Part shown: one piece after another, positions 33,806 through 46,014 of the stretch
How positions within the stretch are numbered: the first letter of the stretch is position 1
Layout of the letters: each line of letters opens with the position of its first letter
Assembly: GCA_029168955.1 (NCBI GenBank)
Contig: JAPDOI010000214.1
Coordinates: 434,001-498,000 of the forward strand
DNA from: Aplectana chamaeleonis
Lineage: Eukaryota > Nematoda > Chromadorea > Rhabditida > Cosmocercidae
Length of the DNA stretch: 64,000 nt
Direction: 5' to 3'
The notes under the pieces: model-generated
The model's input: only the letters and a program-made list of their open reading frames with translations
What the model was told of the DNA's origin: nothing
Databases searched by the model: none
Position numbers and translations under genes: made by a program

Positions 33806-33996
33806 ACATACTGTCCTTATCGGAGCGAATTTCCGCTCTACGGTCGTGGACAGCCCTTGTTGCATGATAATCATGTCAGGATCACCGTAACCCGGCACGA
33901 TCACCCCTTGTCGTCAGGTCGTCAGCAAAATTAACACTGTGCTGCGTGCTGCAACAGCGGTTGTGCGCAACTGCGAAGCGGAATTTCGTTCCGATA
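33806..33996. mobile_element. Diverged palindromic MITE (ACTGTCCTTATCGG ends)
   Basis: ACTGTCCTTATCGGAGCGAA at the left is mirrored by TTCGTTCCGATAAGGACAGT at the right. It is similar in plan to 31204-31375 and directly abuts the TTAA-family element on its left. Confidence 0.6.
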
Positions 33997-34574
33997 AGGA
34001 CAGTAATTTTGCACTGAGTAGAGAATCACGGATGAGAAGAGTGAATTATGTTGGCAACTCAAGTTCACCCAAGAAGGCAATTCTGACTCGTTTTTGAGAG
34101 TTTCATGGATGTGGCTTTGTGGTGGGTGCTCGCGCTACTTAACGCATCTGTCTGGACTAGAGAAGGGGACAGCAGTATATACGTAGCTATAGGAGGGCCC
34201 TATCGGCTCCTAAAGTTCAAAACAAAGCCTAGCTCTCGCTGATGAGTTCGGGCGGAGCAAGCGGCGGTGCGGTCGGTCTTGACAAAGTGATATTTCACAC
34301 TTCTATCAAATCCTGCGTGATCCAACCAGTTTTGCACCTAGGTCCTTATGCCCCAATATTTTTACCAACATGCTGTTTTCTACTAGAGCTTCACCTGCTC
34401 CAGCTGTTGACCCAGCTGATTCACTCCTCGCCTCAGACTCCTGCAACTTCTATCCCAGACGGGGGAGTGGTACCCGAGATTTATTCGTAGAAATGATGCA
34501 AAACTCTGAAGAAAAATTCTTGATACTGCTGTCAGCCGTTGCTGTTGTTATGAAAACAGTATATGATCTAATTG

Positions 34575-34714
34575 CGCAATCGCGTTCAGTTCGCAAAGTT
34601 CATCATCACAATCGTAGAAGCGAAGCGGTTGTTTTGAGAATGATTCTAGTTGAATTTTTAAAACCAACCGCTTCGCTTCTACGATTGCGATAATGAGAAC
34701 TGAACGCGATTGCG
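34575..34714. mobile_element. 140-bp palindromic MITE
   Basis: CGCAATCGCGTTCAGTTC at the left and GAACTGAACGCGATTGCG at the right are perfect inverse copies. The inner blocks ATCGTAGAAGCGAAGCGGTT / AACCGCTTCGCTTCTACGAT also pair, leaving a loop of about 40 nt. Confidence 0.8.
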
Positions 34715-34969
34715 GAACTGAACTGTAGAAATAATTCGATTGATAGCGTTACCAAGCTGTGGTTCATTTGATTTCTCTCTTGAATCCTTAGCGCCTTCCC
34801 ACCCCCCCCCCCGTCTACTCTGACAGATTTTTTTTGCCCTAGAGCCGTGACGCTACCGAGATCCGCGATAGTACCATGTTCGCCTCCCCCTAGTCCCGCG
34901 ATACGCGTCCATTCCGCGATAGTTACCCAATCGACCCATCTTCTGACATTTTCGTGCTCTTACCGTGAG

Positions 34970-35150
34970 TGTACACTAGACGAAAAATACCGTGCGGTAC
35001 CGATTGCCACAAAGCCATAAAATACTTAGCATTTTTCATTTGAGAGCCTGAGTCGGCCGGTCTGATATAGAAATGCAACTGATATGATCGTTTCATGCCC
35101 TTGTGGCAATCGGTACCGCACGGTATTGCGTGTTTACTTGAGTGTACCGC
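34970..35150. mobile_element. Palindromic MITE (CGGTACCGATTGCCAC family)
   Basis: ACCGTGCGGTACCGATTGCC and GGCAATCGGTACCGCACGGT are perfect inverse copies separated by about 90 bp; outer TACACT motifs also pair. Same family as the nested segment at 6767-6940. Confidence 0.75.
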
Positions 35151-35521
35151 GATCGTGATCAAGTTTACCGTGCTAGTACCGTGGTGCTCTCGCTATAAGC
35201 GATAGTACCGTTATCGTTCCCCCACCCCCGGTCCCGCGTTCTCATGATGTGCAGATTTGTGTAGCAGCGTGATATATGGCAAGCGGTAATATACCTTATA
35301 GCTTCGTGTTGATTTGATAGGAAACACCCATTCGGGTTAAACAACGAGATGGCATGGATGTGGTACGATCATGGGGTGGAGGCTGGCAGAATCTTGCGAC
35401 CGTCCTGCAATAAATCCGAGCTCGATACATTGCGGTTCCGTGCTGTACCATCCCGAGTACATCGAGGTATAGACGCTGTTCGCTTTTAGGTTGGGACTGG
35501 TAGAATCTCGCAATCGTAGAC

Positions 35522-36002
35522 GATTATAAATTGCCAACGGCACAATACTGTCACGGTAAACAAAATTGATGATAACCAACTGATAAAGGGTAGGGTATAA
35601 AAGAAATGGAGAGCGGTGTGTTACATTCACACACCATCTTTCTCAAGAGGTAAGCGGCTTGAGCTCTATACAGTCTAGGGAGTAGGAAAGCAGCTTCACC
35701 GATGATAAAGATATCACGACATTGGGCCCTAAACATGGAAATCTTTGGAAAGAAAAACTTCAAAACTTCTGTGAGAAGGTGCTCGTTCGGAATAGACGAC
35801 CCACCTAGGAATGCAATGAAATTAGCAATTGTTTGGGCTTGACCGACCGCTCGGTTTGTCACACCAAACAGTTCAGTGTGTCTGAAAAAGACTAAGTCAT
35901 TCGTAGGATCTAGTGGGAAGAACGTTTCTCCTGAAATTTCTCTTGTGGGTCGTCTATTCCGAAAGAGTACCCGTGAGAATTTTGTGTCGTTGGCAAAGTA
36001 CA
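35522..36002. mobile_element. Inverted-repeat element, sister of 6663-7137, with a nested hAT-like MITE
   Basis: Shares ATTATAAATTGCCAACGGC and AAAGATATCACGA with 6663-7137, and the same right end (GAGAATTTTGTGTCGTTGGC). It lacks the insertion present at 6767-6940 but carries its own insertion at 35778-35971. Confidence 0.75.
35778..35971. mobile_element. Nested hAT-like MITE with 8-bp target duplication
   Basis: Ends GGTGCTCGTTCGGAATAGAC and GTCTATTCCGAAAGAGTACC form imperfect inverted repeats. The flanks TGTGAGAA (35770-35777) and CGTGAGAA (35972-35979) match in 7 of 8 bases. The sister element at 6663-7137 has a single CGTGAGAA there, which is the empty site. An 8-bp duplication points to hAT. 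Confidence 0.8.
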
Positions 36003-36874
36003 AACCTGTCGCAATCGTTCCGCGACAGACCCAGGCTCGATTCCTCTCGGTTCCGCGATGGAGCATGGCGGAAGCATCGATGAACGAACGCGGTACGCTC
36101 TCGGTTTGAGACTGGCAGAATCTCGCGATCGTTCCGCGATAGCTCCATCCCTTCTCTCCGCCCCTTCTAGAAACTGAGAGGATTCTATCCGTGAACAATA
36201 GCGGGGGATTCTCTCGAAGGTAGTGCTATCCTCTTGTACTGAGTGCCCTTGCTGAATGGTTTCATACCGGAAAATGTAGGCGAAATATGGGATCGGGGTC
36301 GTAATGATCTCTAGCGAGGATCTCGCTGTATGCTTGGAATCAACCGCTATATGAATGAAAACGTCTCGATAGATTCTCTAAGCTAGTCGGATCAACTCTT
36401 CTCTCTAAAAAAGACAAAAACTAGTTACTGACAAACTGACAACTATAAAGGCTTCCGTCTCTCCTTGTTTCTTGAAGTAGCAGTTTAGGCCATTTGACAG
36501 ATGGAGCACGGACATAAAAAGTAGAAGCTCTGAAGTTTATTCATAAATAATGAGATCAGAGTAAAATTTCTTGATGACGATATTCAATGCAACATCAGCT
36601 AAACTGAAATAAGGGGCAATGAATTGCCGCCAACAGTCGGGTTTCGCTCAACAATAGCCAGGTTCATACCTCGCCGCAACGATAAACGCGACGAATAAAA
36701 CACTTGATAACACTATGTAACAAATTTTCACTTTTTCTCTGTTTCTGGGTTGAAAATGTGTTTTCCCAACCCGTAAGGCCTAGAGAAGACAGGAAATCGC
36801 TGTTATCCCAGAAAAACTTCGCTTTTGTGACTAGGACAACGAAATTTGGACAATGGCGTGTTTATGTAAGACAA

Positions 36875-38265
36875 TTTTTGTTCCTGGCTTCTAAGTGTTA
36901 TATTTCAATTGTTTATGCCTAATGTATGTGAAAAATGACTTCAATAAGCACAGACTCTGCTTAAATGATGACAGAACGGAGAGAATTTGTTTTTTTTGTG
37001 AAAATAGAAAGATTTCTATCCATTTTCGGAGCTATGACCAGATAAAAACAAAAAATGCGCAAGGACTAGACAAACTTAGTTGGAAACCATGACAAGGTTC
37101 AGAAATGTGTAGATTTTCTAGATTTATGATTGTACTGTGAATCGCTCTCTCGAAGTTGTACCCAAATGCGGTCCCCCCTCATGGTTTCGTTATACTGTCC
37201 TTAGTAACGACGTTCAAAGTCCAATATATCTTGATGAAAGGGCTCGCCTTGCTCGTTGAATTTTTCAAGATGGGAATCAATGATATGAACTTTCGGAGAC
37301 ATTCTGCATCCCATTTTGGCGTAATTCCTTACGAGATTGCACCGATTCCACATAGCTTTCAGCTTCGTGATCACGACTCAAACGCTAAGGCCTATTTTAG
37401 AGTTCCATCGCAGCGTCGGACAGAGAACGAGATTCTCATGCCGCAAAATGGCTTGTTTTGATGTGTCGATTGCGTCCAACACTACTCATTCTACGAAATT
37501 ATGGGAATTTCGCTACCTCGGGGAATTCATTCTTGGACTTCCTTGTTTTATTTTAGAAGAGAACATAAGTTACATGATAATGTACGTATAAGGAGATTGG
37601 AATGACGAAGCATTTCCAATTTAGGCCGAGTTTCGGTGTGTTCAGGCAAGTTAAAAGAACATTGTTGTAGATTTTTTCCATCATGTCGTAGAATAAGTAG
37701 TGTTGGACGCAGTCGACACGGCAAAACACGCTATTTTACGGCATGAGAATTTCGTTGCCTGCCCGACGTTAGCGTTGGAGTGTGATCACGTAGGAAGCTG
37801 TGAACAACTGCAGCAAAACTGCTCCAAACCGCTCTCGCCGTTCTGTTCAACAGCTTTGCAAAATTTTCACATTTCATTATCCTCTTGATCTGTGGTCCGA
37901 CGAATATACCAGACCTGACCCTAACCACGGACCGAGCCGTTGCCGAGGACAGTATAACAAAACGTGATGAGGGAATATATTTGGGTGCAACTTCGGAAGA
38001 GTGATTCACAGTACAATCATTAATCTAGAGAATCTACACATTTCGAAACTTGTTGAATGCTTTCCGACTGTGTCTGTCTACTCCTTTTTCTGTTTTACCT
38101 GCTCATAATGCCGAAATTGAATGAAAATCTTTCTCTTTTCACAAAAAACGGATTTTCTTCGTGCTGTTATAGTCTAAGCGAAGCTTCTTCTCAATGAAGT
38201 CATTTTCTCAAATACTTCGGATATAAGCAATTGAAATATAACACTAAGAAGCCAGGAACAAAAAT
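36875..38265. mobile_element. 1.4-kb foldback element
   Basis: TTTGTTCCTGGCTTCTAAG at the left end and CTTAGAAGCCAGGAACA-like sequence at the right end begin long inverted arms (about 36875-37480 and 37690-38265). Further pairs are GATTGTACTGTGAATC / GATTCACAGTACAATC and ACTGTCC / GGACAGT blocks. The small frames in each arm are mirror images of one another, not genes. Confidence 0.7.
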
Positions 38266-38274
38266 CGTGCTTAA

Positions 38275-38758
38275 AGGCACTGTTCGCGATAGAAATCGCT
38301 TTTCTGTTTTTCTGCCTATCTTGAAACCGGTCCCATTCTGATTCCAATGATGCTTCTGGAATCGTACAAGACCTTCTGGGAATGGAGTTATGGTCCCTAA
38401 AAAATTGAGCTAGGGAAGCGTGGTGGACGAGTTGTCCGAGGCTTGTAACTTCCGTCTTTTGCAGCCAATGTATGCGAGCTAACCTGAGTACAGAGAGAAG
38501 TTGAGAATGAAGCGAAGAATGGGGCTTTTGATCGGAAACCATCGCTCAACTCACGATTTCGAGTGTTCCTTTGTTCACGTCGAGGGGCGGAAAGGGCCGG
38601 ACTTGCCCACAGCGGCGGGTTTGCCCACATTTCTAAGCCTATTTGCGGCTCCTGAGTAGCTTTTCGTCCCGTTTCTTCGACGCTGTTCTGCTTCTGAGAG
38701 CCACGAGAAGCGTTTGTCATGAAAAATTCGAGAATGAAGTTTATCGCGAACAGTGCCT
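38275..38758. mobile_element. TTAA-flanked element with perfect TTAA target duplication
   Basis: TTAA (38271-38274), AGGCACTGTTCGCGATAGAA, then TTATCGCGAACAGTGCCT and TTAA (38759-38762). Interior block AACTCGTCCACC is shared with 40.3 and 42.3 kb. Non-coding. Confidence 0.85.
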
Positions 38759-40001
38759 TTAATAGTGTAATCGATAGAAGCCAGCGCGAATGGGTACATC
38801 GATGTCAGTGCTTCCCGGGTTTTCCTACACGCTTCCAGATTTGTAGCTTTAATGCCAGACCACGATCTGGGGCAGCGTCTGTCCACGCCGTCCCAACTGC
38901 ACGTAGATAAATAGATGGAGTGAATCACCAACCTGGCAGAGACCGTCTCTGAGTACCAATGAAGCTATGTCCGCCGAGCATAGCGACAACATGTGAGGAG
39001 CTGGGAAACACAAATGAAGTCGTATGTTTCTTTCGAAACATTTATTATTGCCACTTATCAAGGAAGACTGTAGTTATCACCTGATCACTAACATGAAACT
39101 TATCACTGCAAAGTCTGTGCATTGTATGTGAAGTAATAAGGCGACAAGAACGATTCTAGTGTGCGATTTTTTGGAAAATCGTCTAGCGAACCACAGATTC
39201 GTGATCAGCGCCCCAAAAAACACACCTGGAAGAATTTCAAGTCGAATCTGAAACATTTTTCCAAAACGCTTCCAGAGATCTCTAATCGATATAAATAAAC
39301 GCCCAACCGAAAATCCGTGCATGTCCAAAACGCTGCCAGTCTGGACAATGTATGGAAAATGTGCCTTCACCCAAATTTTGCTCAGAGTGGTGGTTTTTGT
39401 GGGCTAAACACATATATGAGGTGCGTTTCCGGGTTTTTTTTGAAGACTAAGGCGCATTTTGGCAGGTACAAAAAGCACAAAAAACGGCCTTTTTAAGCTT
39501 GTAACTTCTTGAAAACCTGCAGCTTGGTGCGGTATACTGCGCAGTTTTACTATTGAGCCACTAGAGATAACAACGATACTAGTCGTTCCGGCAGATTCGA
39601 CCTACGCTTTGTATACTTCCCTTGTCAGACTGATGGTACAAAACTAGTTCCGAACTCGAGATTGCAGTGGAAAGTGAGTAATACCTCTTTCGAAAATCGA
39701 TGAATTTCGGCATGAATCTGTGAAAACAATGACTGATAACGCTATCAGACATCTGATATTGACAAGGATTTCAATTATCAAGCACGAATTTTGAGTTGTC
39801 CCCGAATAGGTGCAAAATTACTAGTCGCCGTCAGTTCACTTGTTTTGTCTGCAACCAACAGCAGCGACGCATTTAATTTTACGGCAGGGATTACGGTATC
39901 GGCGTTCCGCCAGGTTGGCCGAATATTCCATGGATATTCTGCCGACCGCTTCTCATGTATAAGTAGATGAGCAAATTTTGGTGGACCATATTATACGTTG
40001 A

Positions 40002-40473
40002 AGGCAGTGTTCACGGAAACAAAGTTGCACGTTTTTTGGCTAAAACGTAAGCTTTGGGTCCCTCTAAGAAGTTTAAGAACGGAAGTGCGACGAAAAACGG
40101 CTGGTAAGTGGGTGAAATATCGTGGGCCAGCCAACCCACTGGGCCACTCCGCCCACGTCCTATGACAGTTGTAGGAGTTGCTCTAATTTTCGTGGCTAGA
40201 TAAGCGATGGTTTTCGATCAAGAGCCCCGTTCCTCCCTTCATTCTCAACTTCTCTCTTTACTCAGGTCAGCTCGCACACATCGGCTGCAAAAAATGCGAG
40301 TTTCAAGCCTTGGACAACTCGTCCACCATGTTTCCCTTGCGGAATTTCGAGGGGCCATAACTCCGTTACCAGGAAGTCTTGTACGTTTCCAGGGACATCA
40401 TTGAAATCAGCATGGGACCGTTTTCAAGACAGGCAGGAAAACAGGAAAACGACTTTTGTCGTGAACACTGTCT
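40002..40473. mobile_element. TTAA-flanked family element
   Basis: AGGCAGTGTTCACGGAAACA at the left after TTGA; GTCGTGAACACTGTCT at the right before TTAA. Interior shares AAGCTTTGGGTCCCTC with 48.47 and 51.23 kb. Confidence 0.75.
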
Positions 40474-41065
40474 TTAAACATGTGAACCGGAAAAGGAATG
40501 ATAAAGTTCTCAATTTTCATGCTGATCCTGGAGGGAGTCACACGCCGATTACAGTGGCATCTCTGGTATCGTCCAAAACCCTCTATGAACAGAGCTGTGA
40601 CTCCTTAAAGATGCCAATTTTTTGAGCGTGAAAAATTGGTGGACGAGCTGTCTCAGGCCTGTATTTCTCTTCATTCGCAATCGTTACGCGAGAGCGAGCC
40701 AGGATAAGAAGACAGTCTGCCAGTGGACCGAAGAACGACGACTTTTTGAGAATTCATCCACCCATCTGGCCGCTATCGAGGTCGGAAATCTGGTAGGGGT
40801 GTGGCCCGTGGTAGTGGGGGAAGGTGGGTGGGCCCGTGGTGGTCGCTGAAATCTCGCTTAGTTAGAGGAATTGAGATCTCGCATTTGGCATTTGGTAAGA
40901 GGGGTCTACTGCACAACAAAATGGATCGGAAGCCATTGCTCATCTTGCCACTTTTGAGCACGTAAAAGGGTTACGTAATAAAGTGGCTGCCTTATGTGGT
41001 CGCCCCAGGGTGGCTTCCTCCTATATCTCGCCTATTCGGAGGAATTGAAAGCTCGTCCATGGTAG
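40474..41065. repeat. Paralogue of the 46.0-47.4 kb element without minisatellite expansion
   Basis: AGGGAGTCACACGCCGATTA, GGACGAGCTGTCTCAGGCCT and GCCGCTATCGAGGT match 46065-46320. The minisatellite position is occupied by about two imperfect GTGGCCCGTGGTAGTG-type units (about 40800-40848), followed by ATCTCGC and GAGATCTCGCATTTGGC as in 47260-47300. Confidence 0.65.
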
Positions 41066-41099
41066 GTGTTCCAGATGCCAAGGGCTTTCCAGATGCCTT

Positions 41100-41572
41100 A
41101 CAATAGCATACCCGATTCAAAGAATCGGAAGAGGGAGTTGTTGCTATACACATTAGAATCTTGCCGGAAGGTTTGTGACGTCGTCACTTTCGCCAAGATG
41201 TTATCAGGTCCTGTGGGAGTAGAATTTCAAAGATTTTACCGTATAATTCTTTCTAGAACCAGAGGCGTCACAGAGAAAATTTCGTATGCAATCCCAAAGA
41301 GTACCCTAAGGTCCTGCTCGTTTACGTGTAGGGCTGGGTCGCTCTTTGTTTCTTTTAGAGAAAGGGTGTCTGCCGTTCGTTCCCGTGTGAGATCATTCAA
41401 ACGTATTGCGCGAAAAAAGTTACTGTGTTTTTTACGGCAAGCTCGGTGGTGTGATGGAGCTCATTATGTACCAGTGATCATATAAGCGCTCAATTTGTGT
41501 ATTATTAACTTACTGTGCCTTCTGACGTATGCCTAATGCAACATACCCAATGAACAAATAAATAAATAAATA
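41100..41572 (+). mobile_element. 3' fragment of a CR1-like non-LTR retrotransposon
   Basis: The plus frame to 41485 ends in a block resembling the C-terminus of CR1-type ORF2 (ILSRTRGVTEKISYAIPKST followed by RSCSFTCRAGSLF). About 85 nt later comes an AAAT tandem tail (41555-41572, four units). The 5' end is missing, and the rest of the reverse transcriptase is absent. Confidence 0.45.
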
Positions 41573-41587
41573 CGTTGCCGTGGAAGA

Positions 41588-41692
41588 AAACCACCGGCTC
41601 TCTACATTGCCAAGAAAACACCACCATCTCTCTACATTGAAGTGGAAACACCACCGTCTTTCTGCATTGCCACAAAAACACCGACTCGTAAA
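41588..41692. repeat. 30-bp tandem repeat, about 3.5 units
   Basis: CTCTCTACATTGCCAAGAAA ACACCACCAT-type units repeat three times in a row with few changes, directly after the AAAT tail of the retrotransposon fragment. Confidence 0.7.
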
Positions 41693-41987
41693 CACTGTTC
41701 TTGTTCTGTGAACGGGTCAACGTTCACTAGACAAAGCGTGTCGTTCGCTGGCAAACGATCCATCGCTGCCATTTTGCCCGCGAGGGAGCGATGGTCAGCG
41801 ACCATTGAGAATCGCTCCTCCAGCAGCGAAGCAGTAGAGCATACCATTCTTTGCCGCGACCCAGCGATGTAAGACCGTTGCCATGGAGCGATCACGATTG
41901 GAGCACCTTTCCATCACGCGCGATCAAAAAGGAACAGTTGTCCCTCGCATGGCCACAGCGACCACGTGCAGTCAAAACATGGCTTAA

Positions 41988-42471
41988 AGGCAAAGTTCAC
42001 GATGAAAAAAGTGTTTGAAATTCCACTAGGAATGGGTAGTGGAGGGACACCCTGTAATGTTAACGTCGAAATAACGCATGAAAATGAGCCAGGAAGAGCC
42101 CCAAAAGAGCCCGAAGTTGCTACTTTGAGCGCAAGGCAAACCCCAAAAGCGCATTGCCCGCCCATCGACGTGAACGAGTGAATGCTTGAAATCGTGAGAT
42201 GAGCGATGGTTTCCGATTATTGGCCCCGTCCTTCCCTTCATTCTCGGCACCTCTTTAGTCAGGTCAGCTCTCATACATCGGCTGCAAAAGAGGGAAGTTA
42301 CAAACCTCGGATAACTCGTCCACCATGCTTCTCTAGCTCAATTTTCGAGGGACCATAACTACGTTCCCAGAAGGTCGTGTACGATTTCAGAGACATCGTT
42401 GGGATCAGCATGGGACTGTTTTCAAGATAGGCTGATTTATGGAAAAACTATCTTTATCGTGTACACTGCCT
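41988..42471. mobile_element. TTAA-flanked element with perfect TTAA target duplication
   Basis: TTAA (41984-41987), AGGCAAAGTTCACGATGAAA, and TTATCGTGTACACTGCCT before TTAA (42472-42475). The left half is the reverse complement of about 17870-18104. Confidence 0.85.
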
Positions 42472-42475
42472 TTAA

Positions 42476-43863
42476 CACATAATTTCTTGAACGTTGAAGC
42501 AATTCGAATACTTTTCGAGTGATTATGCAATTTGGTCTGAAATCTGTTCGTATTCCGCCGCTAAAACTACCACTGGCTGTCTTTCGGACCCATACAAGGC
42601 TCTGTCGCCCATTTAGCGTAATTCACGGGTAACCCAGGACCGAAATTAGTGCAGCGTGGGGCAACATCACTGCGCTGTTGTCTGGGGTGTCCATAACGGC
42701 GGAGAATCTATTCAAATGCCGACGGACACCCGGCGGCCTGTTCGAGTTCGATTTCGTCGGCGCACACACACATACTGCAGCGCCTCGCGACGGCCGGAAA
42801 TAGACCCACGGGGTGGCCCTTTTTGCTATGACGACCATTCTGCATCGGCATTCCGACTATTTTCGGCGGAAATCTTGATTAAATATTCCGCTCCCATCGC
42901 ATTTGTACTAGACATCGATTCGCTGTGGATGAGATTCTGAGCGGCAGAGCATTTCCTTCTGGAATTTCTGAATTTATTCGTCAAATTATTATTTGAAAGT
43001 CATTCAAAGTTTGAAAAACTTCATTCTGACTTCGTATTCAATTTTTTCATTCTTTTCTTTGACATTTTTTTTGTTCGTTTTTGTGGCTTAAAAATTTGAA
43101 TCTTTTTGTTAGTTTTGATTTGACCTCTTCTTCTTTACCTACGCTTCAATTGTTCTATACATACATGCAACAGATCTTATTCAGTAGATGTTGAATTGTT
43201 CACAATATGTATATCGTAAGAGAAAGCTTATGAAGTTCAGATTTTGAAATAGATTGCTGATCGAAAATCTGAACCAATCTTAAAATCGAGTTGAGATATG
43301 CGAAAAATATTTTTCATAGCTCTAGAGTCCTACGTATGTGAGTCTGGTTGAAGTGCTTAGCCTGTTCATTTTGAGGGTCCAGATTGTTTGTTTGCTTCAA
43401 GAAAATTTCTTACCAATTTAGAGTTGAAAATAAGAATCTAGATCAAAATCCATAACTCCAATAAAAAAAAGATGCGATGTCGGTTCGAGTCCTGCGTTAC
43501 CCTAAATTTTATGTTCAACTCAGCTTCCTTGAGATGTTGAAAAGAAGAGTTAAATTTCTGGTTCTTGATATCTTTAGTTGCTACCTCCAATCAATCAATG
43601 TGAAAATATTTTCCTGCTCGAATTATATATTTTTGTATTTGATTTTTCATATGCATGAATATTCTAATAACTTTCTATTCTGAAATTTTCTTGAATACCA
43701 ATGTATTCAGCACGCACGTCTGTGAAATGTATTACAATATACTAATTTTACGAATCCTCCCATAAAAAAATTTATAAATTATGTAAGCTACTGAATATGA
43801 TTGTTCTATCACCGGTATAGAATTAAGTTTTGTATTTTGACTGATTCGTCCGAGGGATTAAAC
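42476..43863. other. Gene-free, AT-rich stretch
   Basis: About 42980-43860 is strongly AT-rich without recognisable repeats. An isolated B-box-like GGTTCGAGTCC at about 43479 has no A-box partner. No gene is supported. Confidence 0.45.
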
Positions 43864-43865
43864 TA

Positions 43866-44108
43866 CTCAGGCAATTCTCGGCCCCGAGCCACCTGACAGT
43901 TCAGCTCGTTCTCTCAATCTGCTGGTCGGCTCCTGTTGCTATCCGGGTACGCTGCTATTGCTTTCCGGGCCACTGCTGTTGCTGTCCTGGCTCCTCCATT
44001 TGGCCCGAACAACAACGAGCAGTAGCCCGGAGATTGGGAGATCCAGCCGAACTGTCAGGTGGCTTCGATTCCTGTTCGGTGCGGCTCGGGGCCGAGAATC
44101 GCCTGAGT
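43866..44108. mobile_element. TA-flanked MITE with TIR CTCAGGCRATTCTCGGCCCC, copy 1
   Basis: TA, CTCAGGCAATTCTCGGCCCC ... CCGAGAATCGCCTGAG, TA. GAGCCACCTGACAGTT and AACTGTCAGGTGGCTTC also pair. The centre holds TGCTGTTGCTGTC-type short repeats. TA duplication suggests a Tc1/mariner-like element. Confidence 0.8.
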
Positions 44109-45559
44109 ATCTTTCTATGAACTAAAAACTTTTTTCTTCTCAACGTGGAGATCAACCTTCAGTTCGTCTTGTGAATCCAAAACATCCTTCTTAACCAAAA
44201 GCGGTGTAAATGATGTGGAGGTGTAAATTTGATTTCGAATCCAACGAAAATTTTGATGATCTGTTTCGATTATGAACATCGGGGATTTTTAGATTGTTCC
44301 GAGAATTTTTTTTTAGAATTCGGCCCAAACTTTCAACCGGCAGTTATTCTGAGCGCTGGCGCTGCACACGAATCTAGGGGGGGGTTTGCTCTGCAAGGGT
44401 TACAAACATTTCGAAAATCGAAAATGGACCTCAAATTCGTGTTCCGCCTCCCTAATAACACCCACAGAGAAATTTTGAGTCAAATCTGAGACTTTGACCG
44501 AACTACGGTGTACCCACCGGTATGTGCCGTAATCCTAGGAAAATCGGTAAACCGACCATAGATTTGTGTCAGACAGACCAATTAACCCTTCTGGAGGAGT
44601 TTTGGAGCTAGTTCCTCATAGCATTGAGGAAGTCGTCAGAAGTCACGTTTTGCATGCAGAATTTCCCCAGCGGCTAGTCAGCCGTTATCTCTCTGAAAAT
44701 CGACTAATTGGCTTCAGGTTTGTTATCAGCACCCAAAACCAAACCTAGAAAAGTTATGAGCCGGATCTCAAACGATTTTACAAATACCTTGAAAATTGCT
44801 TTTCTGGTACCCTTTTTTCTTCTCAAGCTATGAAATTGCCTTCTTCCAAAGATATGTATTTTCGAAAACTCTGGAACATTCAAGAAATTTTGAAAAAAAA
44901 CAGAGTTTTGATACATAGGACAATAAGGTTTGCTTATTATATTTAATCTGACGCATGGACCAGACGGCCGGCCGTGCGGTGATGGCGGCGTCACCGGCCA
45001 GCGGGGTTTCGAACGCGCGCGGAGATTTACCGCGCAGCCCTGTCTGTTCTCCAGGGGCCGAATTCATAATTGCGCCAGTCCTGGGTTTGTCGATTTGGGT
45101 CGGGTTTAGCCCTGTCGCGGTCATTCTCGCCCTCAATCAACCCAAAGTCGACCAACCCAAAGTTATGCAATGACGAATGCGGCCGCAGACTAAATTAATT
45201 ACGCGGACTCTAACTACAACATCCAAAACACGGCTTTCTATGACATCGGATGTATGGAAAACAAGCGATTCAGTCCTCTGTGTGTTTAACATCAAAAAAT
45301 TCTAGCTCTCAACCATTGGCATTTCTCCTGGTTGTAATCTCAGAATTCCATCATCGTTGTGGGAGAGAAATTCTACGGAGCCACAATGTTTCGTTATTTC
45401 AATGTGTTTACCCCGTGTTCTCATCGGTTTTATAGTTTTTTTTCTTGCTTCAACCGTCATGCGGGACAATTTTTTGTTTTCTGCTTCCTCATTTGGACTC
45501 CAAGGATTATAGAAAGGAGGATATAAAGCACCTCACTAGTATACTTCAGCCGCTCTAAA
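44109..45559. other. Gene-free stretch with ancient repeat modules
   Basis: GTGCTGAACACGAATCTG-type modules occur at about 44355, 44440 and 44730. A GC-rich patch at 44955-45130 (GATGGCGGCGTCACCGGCC) has open frames on both strands but no recognisable product. Confidence 0.4.
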
Positions 45560-45765
45560 AAAATCGAATAATCGGGTTTTCAAGTAACTCGGTTTTTCGA
45601 AATTTCAAATAATCGAGATTTCGACTAACTCGAACTTGCAAAATTTCAAATAATCGGGTCCTCGACTAACTCGATTTTTCCGATTTTCGAAATATCGAGT
45701 CTTCGACTGGATCGGTTTTTCAGATACTCGAATAATGGAGTGGTCGTGTGACTCGATTTCCACTT
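45560..45765. repeat. Degenerate tandem repeat, TCGACTAACTCG/AATAATCGAG units
   Basis: AATAATCGGGTTTTC, AAATAATCGAGATTTCGACT, AAATAATCGGGTCCTCGACT and related blocks alternate at intervals of about 38-60 bp, with ACTCGATTTTTCGAAATTTC between them. Confidence 0.6.
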
Positions 45766-46014
45766 TTGCAGTCGACACCAAGACTCGATGACTCGACTCG
45801 ACTTATGTATCGTCACTTGTAAAGTGCAGAAGGGCCGTAAAGATTAGGGAGGGTGACGTTTTCTTTTAAAGATCGTCGCTCTCAATTCCTTTCAAAAAAA
45901 TCAGTAAATCTGGTTAAGTGGAAAATCTTTCTGTTCTTTCCATGATTTAACCTTCCGCCTAATTTGAACCAAATTTTTCACAAATTTTCCGCAACTGTAA
46001 ACATCGCTTCTTGA

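Noticed and set aside
35551..36198. 215-codon minus-strand ORF
   Set aside because: It crosses the border of the repeat at 35522-36002 and its nested MITE, so it is a composite of repeat sequence.
43460..43500. Possible tRNA (GGTTCGAGTCC B-box)
   Set aside because: No A-box at a suitable distance upstream, and no cloverleaf.
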